In this document: piece after piece, positions 6,458 to 9,004 of the stretch
Layout: each line of letters opens with the position of its first letter
Position numbering within the stretch: the first letter of the stretch is position 1
Origin: Novosphingobium sp.
GTDB lineage: Bacteria; Pseudomonadota; Alphaproteobacteria; Sphingomonadales; Sphingomonadaceae
Reading direction: 5' to 3'
Length of the DNA: 9,004 nucleotides
Assembly (NCBI GenBank): GCA_009885425.1
Contig: VFKS01000099.1
Coordinates: 1 to 9,004, forward strand
Made by a program: the position numbers and the translations under genes
Notes under the pieces: model-generated
What the model saw: the letters and a program-made list of their open reading frames with translations, nothing else
Told to the model about the DNA's origin: nothing
Database searches by the model: none

Positions 6458-6466
6458 TAGCGCGGC
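6448..6466 (+). terminator. Hairpin spanning the cytochrome stop codon; possible terminator
   Basis: GCCGCGCT (6448-6455) pairs perfectly with AGCGCGGC (6459-6466) over a GAT loop, and the TGA stop (6455-6457) sits at the tip. The downstream bases are not T-rich, so it may be a weak or factor-dependent terminator, or an mRNA 3'-end stabiliser for the TPR-cytochrome transcript. Confidence 0.4.
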
Positions 6467-6482
6467 TGGGCTCTGCTCTATC

Positions 6483-6499
6483 GATTGCATCTTGCAATC
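6483..6499. repeat. Perfect 7-bp inverted repeat upstream of the aldehyde dehydrogenase gene
   Basis: GATTGCA, three bases (TCT), TGCAATC. It lies 60 bases before the dehydrogenase ATG. It looks like a dimer-binding operator (TTGCA-N5-TGCAA type spacing) or a small hairpin. No regulator can be named from it. A loose -35/-10 pair (TTGCAA 6492-6497, CATAGT 6517-6522, 19-bp spacing) overlaps its right arm. Confidence 0.4.
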
Positions 6500-6559
6500 T
6501 GTCCGCCGCAGACCGACATAGTCCTCAAGTTAATCGATCCATTAAGAGGAGATTCGAGG

Positions 6560-7984
6560 ATGCGCGAGCTGCTGCAACACTACATCGACGGCAAATGGGT
6601 CGATAGCGAAGGCGGCGCCCGCCGCGAAGTGATCAACCCCGCCACTGAAGAGGCCTGCTCGGTTATCTCGATCGGCACCAAGGCCGATGTCGACAAGGCG
6701 GTTGCCGCCGCCCGCCGCGCGCTCAAATCGTGGAGCCAGACCACCCGCGAAGAACGCCTCGCGGTGATGAACCGGATTGTCGAGGAATACAAAAAGCGCA
6801 CTGGCGATCTCGCCCAATCGATGGCCGAAGAAATGGGCGCGCCCGTCTCGTTCGCAGCCACCGCGCAGGTCGGCGCCGGGATTGGCGGCTTTCTGGGGAC
6901 GATTGCCGCGTTGCAGGACTTCAACTTCATGGAAGACGGTCCGGGCTATAAGGTGGCTTACGAGCCGATCGGTGTGGTCGGGATGATCACCCCGTGGAAC
7001 TGGCCGCTCAACCAGATCGCGCTGAAAGTCGCCCCGGCGCTCGCTGGCGGCAACACCATGGTGCTCAAGCCTTCGGAAGAATGCCCAACCAACGCCAAGA
7101 TTTTCGCGGAAATCCTCGATGCTGCTGGCGTCCCCCCGGGCGTGTTTAATATGGTTCAGGGTGACGGCCCAACCACCGGCAACGCCATCTCCAGCCACCC
7201 GGACATCGAAATGGTCAGCTTCACCGGATCGACCCGCGCCGGGATCGCCGTGGCAATTGCCGCCGCGCCAACCGTCAAGCGTGTCCATCAGGAACTCGGC
7301 GGGAAGAGCCCCAATCTGGTCCTGCCCGATGCCGATCTGGCCGCGCACCTACCCGCCGTCGCCATGGGTCCGCTGATCAACACCGGCCAATCGTGCATTT
7401 CGCCGACCAAGGTGCTGACCGCCAAGAACCGTGAGGCCGAAGTGGTCGGGTTCTACAAGGCGATGTATTCGGCGACGCAAGTCGGCGATCCGATGGCTGA
7501 GGGCAATCATCTCGGCCCGGTGGTCAACAAGGCCCAGTACGACAAGATCCGCGATCTGATCCAGTCGGCAATCGACGAAGGCGCGACGCTGGAAACCGGC
7601 GGCACCGATCTGCCGGCGAACGTCAACCGCGGCTATTACATCCAGCCAACGGTATTTTCCGGCGTGACACCCGATATGCGGATTGCGCAGGAGGAAATCT
7701 TTGGTCCGGTCGCGACGATCCTGACCTATGACACCCTCGAAGACGCAATCGAGCTAGCCAATGCCACCGAATACGGGCTTTCGGCGGCCATCACCGGCGA
7801 TCCAGCCAAGGCCGCTGGCGTCGCTTCTCAGCTGCGCGCCGGGATGGTTGCGGTCAATAACTGGGGCCCCAGCCCCGGCGCACCGTTCGGCGGCTACAAG
7901 CAGTCCGGCAACGGCCGTGAAGGCGGGCTTGCAGGCCTCAAGGACTTCATGGAAATGAAATCGATCTCGGGCCTCCCGGCCTGA
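6560..7984 (+). CDS. NAD(P)+-dependent aldehyde dehydrogenase
   Basis: A 474-residue cytoplasmic enzyme of the ALDH superfamily that oxidises an aldehyde to its acid. The Rossmann-type cofactor region contains TPWNWPLNQ (Asn147, oxyanion hole) and LKPSE (Lys170). The cofactor-loop motif is FTGSTRAG (221-228). The general base is Glu245 in HQELGGKSPN and the nucleophile is Cys279 in NTGQSCISP. EEIFGPV and the C-terminal APFGGYKQSGNGREGG are also canonical. Length and motif order are normal for the family, and all catalytic residues are present. The substrate cannot be fixed from sequence; PWNWPLNQ-type members act on a broad range of aldehydes. The start ATG 6560 has GAGGAG (6546-6551) at 8-nt spacing, and the protein then opens with YIDGKWVDS as in relatives. 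It is flanked by an inverted repeat upstream and a strong terminator downstream, so it is probably monocistronic. Confidence 0.96.
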   Translation: MRELLQHYIDGKWVDSEGGARREVINPATEEACSVISIGTKADVDKAVAAARRALKSWSQTTREERLAVMNRIVEEYKKRTGDLAQSMAEEMGAPVSFAATAQVGAGIGGFLGTIAALQDFNFMEDGPGYKVAYEPIGVVGMITPWNWPLNQIALKVAPALAGGNTMVLKPSEECPTNAKIFAEILDAAGVPPGVFNMVQGDGPTTGNAISSHPDIEMVSFTGSTRAGIAVAIAAAPTVKRVHQELGGKSPNLVLPDADLAAHLPAVAMGPLINTGQSCISPTKVLTAKNREAEVVGFYKAMYSATQVGDPMAEGNHLGPVVNKAQYDKIRDLIQSAIDEGATLETGGTDLPANVNRGYYIQPTVFSGVTPDMRIAQEEIFGPVATILTYDTLEDAIELANATEYGLSAAITGDPAKAAGVASQLRAGMVAVNNWGPSPGAPFGGYKQSGNGREGGLAGLKDFMEMKSISGLPA

Positions 7985-8012
7985 TTCCTTCGACTGGAAA
8001 CGACAAGCCTTG

Positions 8013-8044
8013 CCCCCTTCCCGCCCGCGCGGGGAGGGGGTTTT
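8013..8044 (+). terminator. Rho-independent terminator of the aldehyde dehydrogenase gene
   Basis: An 11-bp stem (8013-8023 with 8030-8040, one G-T wobble) encloses a 6-nt loop and is followed by TTTT (8041-8044). It lies 28 bases after the dehydrogenase stop. The T-run is short but the stem is very GC-rich. Confidence 0.8.
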
Positions 8045-8116
8045 GCTGTCAGGGGATCGTAACATAACCGCCATATTCGCGCCCTATGCGGGCCCAAAGG
8101 GATCAGGGGCCAGACC

Positions 8117-8761
8117 ATGAAACAACGCCTATGGGCCGAAGCGCTCGGCAGCTTCTTCCTGTTCGCCACGGTAGTCGGTTCGGGGATCATGGCCGAGGCA
8201 CTGGCGGGCGGGAATGTCGCAGTCGCCCTGCTCGGCAATACTGTCGCCACTGCCGCCATGTTGTTCGTGCTAATCGCGATGCTGGGGCCAATATCGGGCG
8301 CACATTTCAACCCGGCGGTTAGTCTGGTGATGCGGCTGCGCGGGGATTCCAGTTGGAAGGGACTCGCCGCCACCGTCGCCGCGCAGGTGATCGGCGGGAT
8401 TCTGGGCGTGTGGGCCGCGCATCTGATGTTCGATCTGCCGGTGCTGCAAGTGTCCGCCAAATTGCGCGAGGGGCCGGGGCAATGGCTAAGCGAATTCATC
8501 GCCACTTTCGGGCTGGTCACGACAATTCTGCTGACCGTCCGCCACCGCCCGGCGGCGGTTCCGGCCAGCGTCGCACTGTATATCGCTGCCGCCTATTGGT
8601 TCACCGCCTCAACCAGCTTTGCCAACCCGGCGATCTCGATTGCCCGCAGCCTGAGCGACAGCTTCGCCGGGATCGCCCCATCAAATGTTCTGCCGTTTAT
8701 TGCAGCACAGCTTGCCGGTGCATTGGCGGCGCATTGGCTGGATCGCGAGCTTCTTAGCTAA
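8117..8761 (+). CDS. Aquaporin / major intrinsic protein family channel
   Basis: A 214-residue inner-membrane channel with six hydrophobic helices and the two half-helix NPA motifs of the MIP family: Asn65-Pro66-Ala67 in [10 protein letters not shown] and Asn170-Pro171-Ala172 in TSFANPAIS. The selectivity-filter Arg177 follows the second NPA (AR in ISIAR). It opens with [10 protein letters not shown], the usual helix-1 signature. It is short for the family (about 230-280), lacking long loops and tails. Water or small neutral solutes are the expected cargo. Similar short MIPs in alphaproteobacteria can occur with arsenic genes, but none is seen here. The ATG has AGGGG (8105-8109) at 7-nt spacing. 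It follows the dehydrogenase terminator, so a promoter in 8045-8100 is expected, but no convincing one is visible. Its 3' end overlaps the bpt 3' end on the other strand by 8 bp. Confidence 0.94.
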   Translation: MKQRLWAEALGSFFLFATVVGSGIMAEALAGGNVAVALLGNTVATAAMLFVLIAMLGPISGAHFNPAVSLVMRLRGDSSWKGLAATVAAQVIGGILGVWAAHLMFDLPVLQVSAKLREGPGQWLSEFIATFGLVTTILLTVRHRPAAVPASVALYIAAAYWFTASTSFANPAISIARSLSDSFAGIAPSNVLPFIAAQLAGALAAHWLDRELLS

Positions 8762-9004
8762 CCCGGTACTGCTCCTGCACCCCCGGTACGCCATCCTTGG
8801 TACTGCCGTCGATCGGCTGGGCCGGACGGCGGTTCAGTTCGGTCGCTACCGCGATCAGGTGGTCTTGTTCCGCTTCGCTCAACCGCGACCAGCCTTGGCG
8901 GCTGAGCCGTTCCATCGGGCGATAGCGGACCTTGTACTGCATCCGGGCCGAGCCCTGAACCCAATAGCCGAGATAGACGTAGGGCAGGCCTTCTTCGCCG
9001 GCGC
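8754..9004 (-). CDS. bpt: Aspartate/glutamate leucyl- (arginyl-) tRNA-protein transferase, C-terminal 82 residues (5' end outside window)
   Basis: The frame is open to the window edge and ends at TAA (8756-8754). The visible part begins [19 protein letters not shown] and continues [14 protein letters not shown], a hallmark of the C-terminal domain of Bpt/Ate enzymes. These move an amino acid from charged tRNA onto proteins with N-terminal Asp/Glu and so mark them for ClpS/ClpAP breakdown (N-end rule). The tail ([23 protein letters not shown] and about 20 further residues) is variable. About two thirds of the protein, including the N-terminal Cys-rich domain, is not in the window. The last codons overlap the aquaporin gene tail to tail. 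Confidence 0.92.
   Translation of the reverse strand, partial: AGEEGLPYVYLGYWVQGSARMQYKVRYRPMERLSRQGWSRLSEAEQDHLIAVATELNRRPAQPIDGSTKDGVPGVQEQYRVS

Noticed and set aside
8045..8116. Promoter for the aquaporin gene
   Set aside because: One is expected after the terminator, but no -35/-10 pair with acceptable spacing could be found by eye.

Overview
The window is GC-rich alphaproteobacterial DNA. It most likely comes from Sphingomonadales (Erythrobacteraceae or Sphingomonadaceae). The reasons are the GlnA sequence, a one-domain LOV-HTH regulator very like EL222 of Erythrobacter litoralis, a xanthorhodopsin-like proton pump, and a Bpt-type aminoacyl-tRNA-protein transferase. This assignment is from recognition and was not computed. 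No tRNA, rRNA, CRISPR array, transposase or integrase is visible.

Layout: (1) 1-1277, the 3' part of glnA (glutamine synthetase) closed by a strong rho-independent terminator. (2) 1348-1929, a lone GH24 phage-type lysozyme, convergent with (3) 1951-2556 (minus), a blue-light LOV-HTH transcription factor. (4) 2557-2744, a divergent control region with an EL222-like half-palindromic box and a hairpin in the probable opsin leader. (5) 2745-4462, a two-gene unit for rhodopsin phototrophy: a xanthorhodopsin-like pump with the DTE motif, green-type Leu and fenestration Gly, followed by blh, which makes its retinal. (6) 4584-6457, a translationally coupled pair: an exported TPR protein with a duplicated architecture and two CxxxC motifs, and a periplasmic mono-haem c-type protein of unknown function. 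(7) 6560-7984, an NAD(P)-dependent aldehyde dehydrogenase ending in a clear terminator. (8) 8117-8761, an aquaporin/MIP channel that overlaps by 8 bp, tail to tail, with (9) the C-terminal end of bpt (8754 to beyond 9004, minus).

The most interesting part is 1951-4462. A blue-light sensor/transcription factor sits head to head with an opsin-blh unit, and the shared 188-bp region holds a sequence resembling the published EL222 binding site. I infer a compact circuit in which blue light, through LOV-HTH, controls both the pump and synthesis of its chromophore. The TPR/cytochrome pair downstream lies on the same strand and could belong to the same respiratory/phototrophic theme, but nothing in the sequence proves that.
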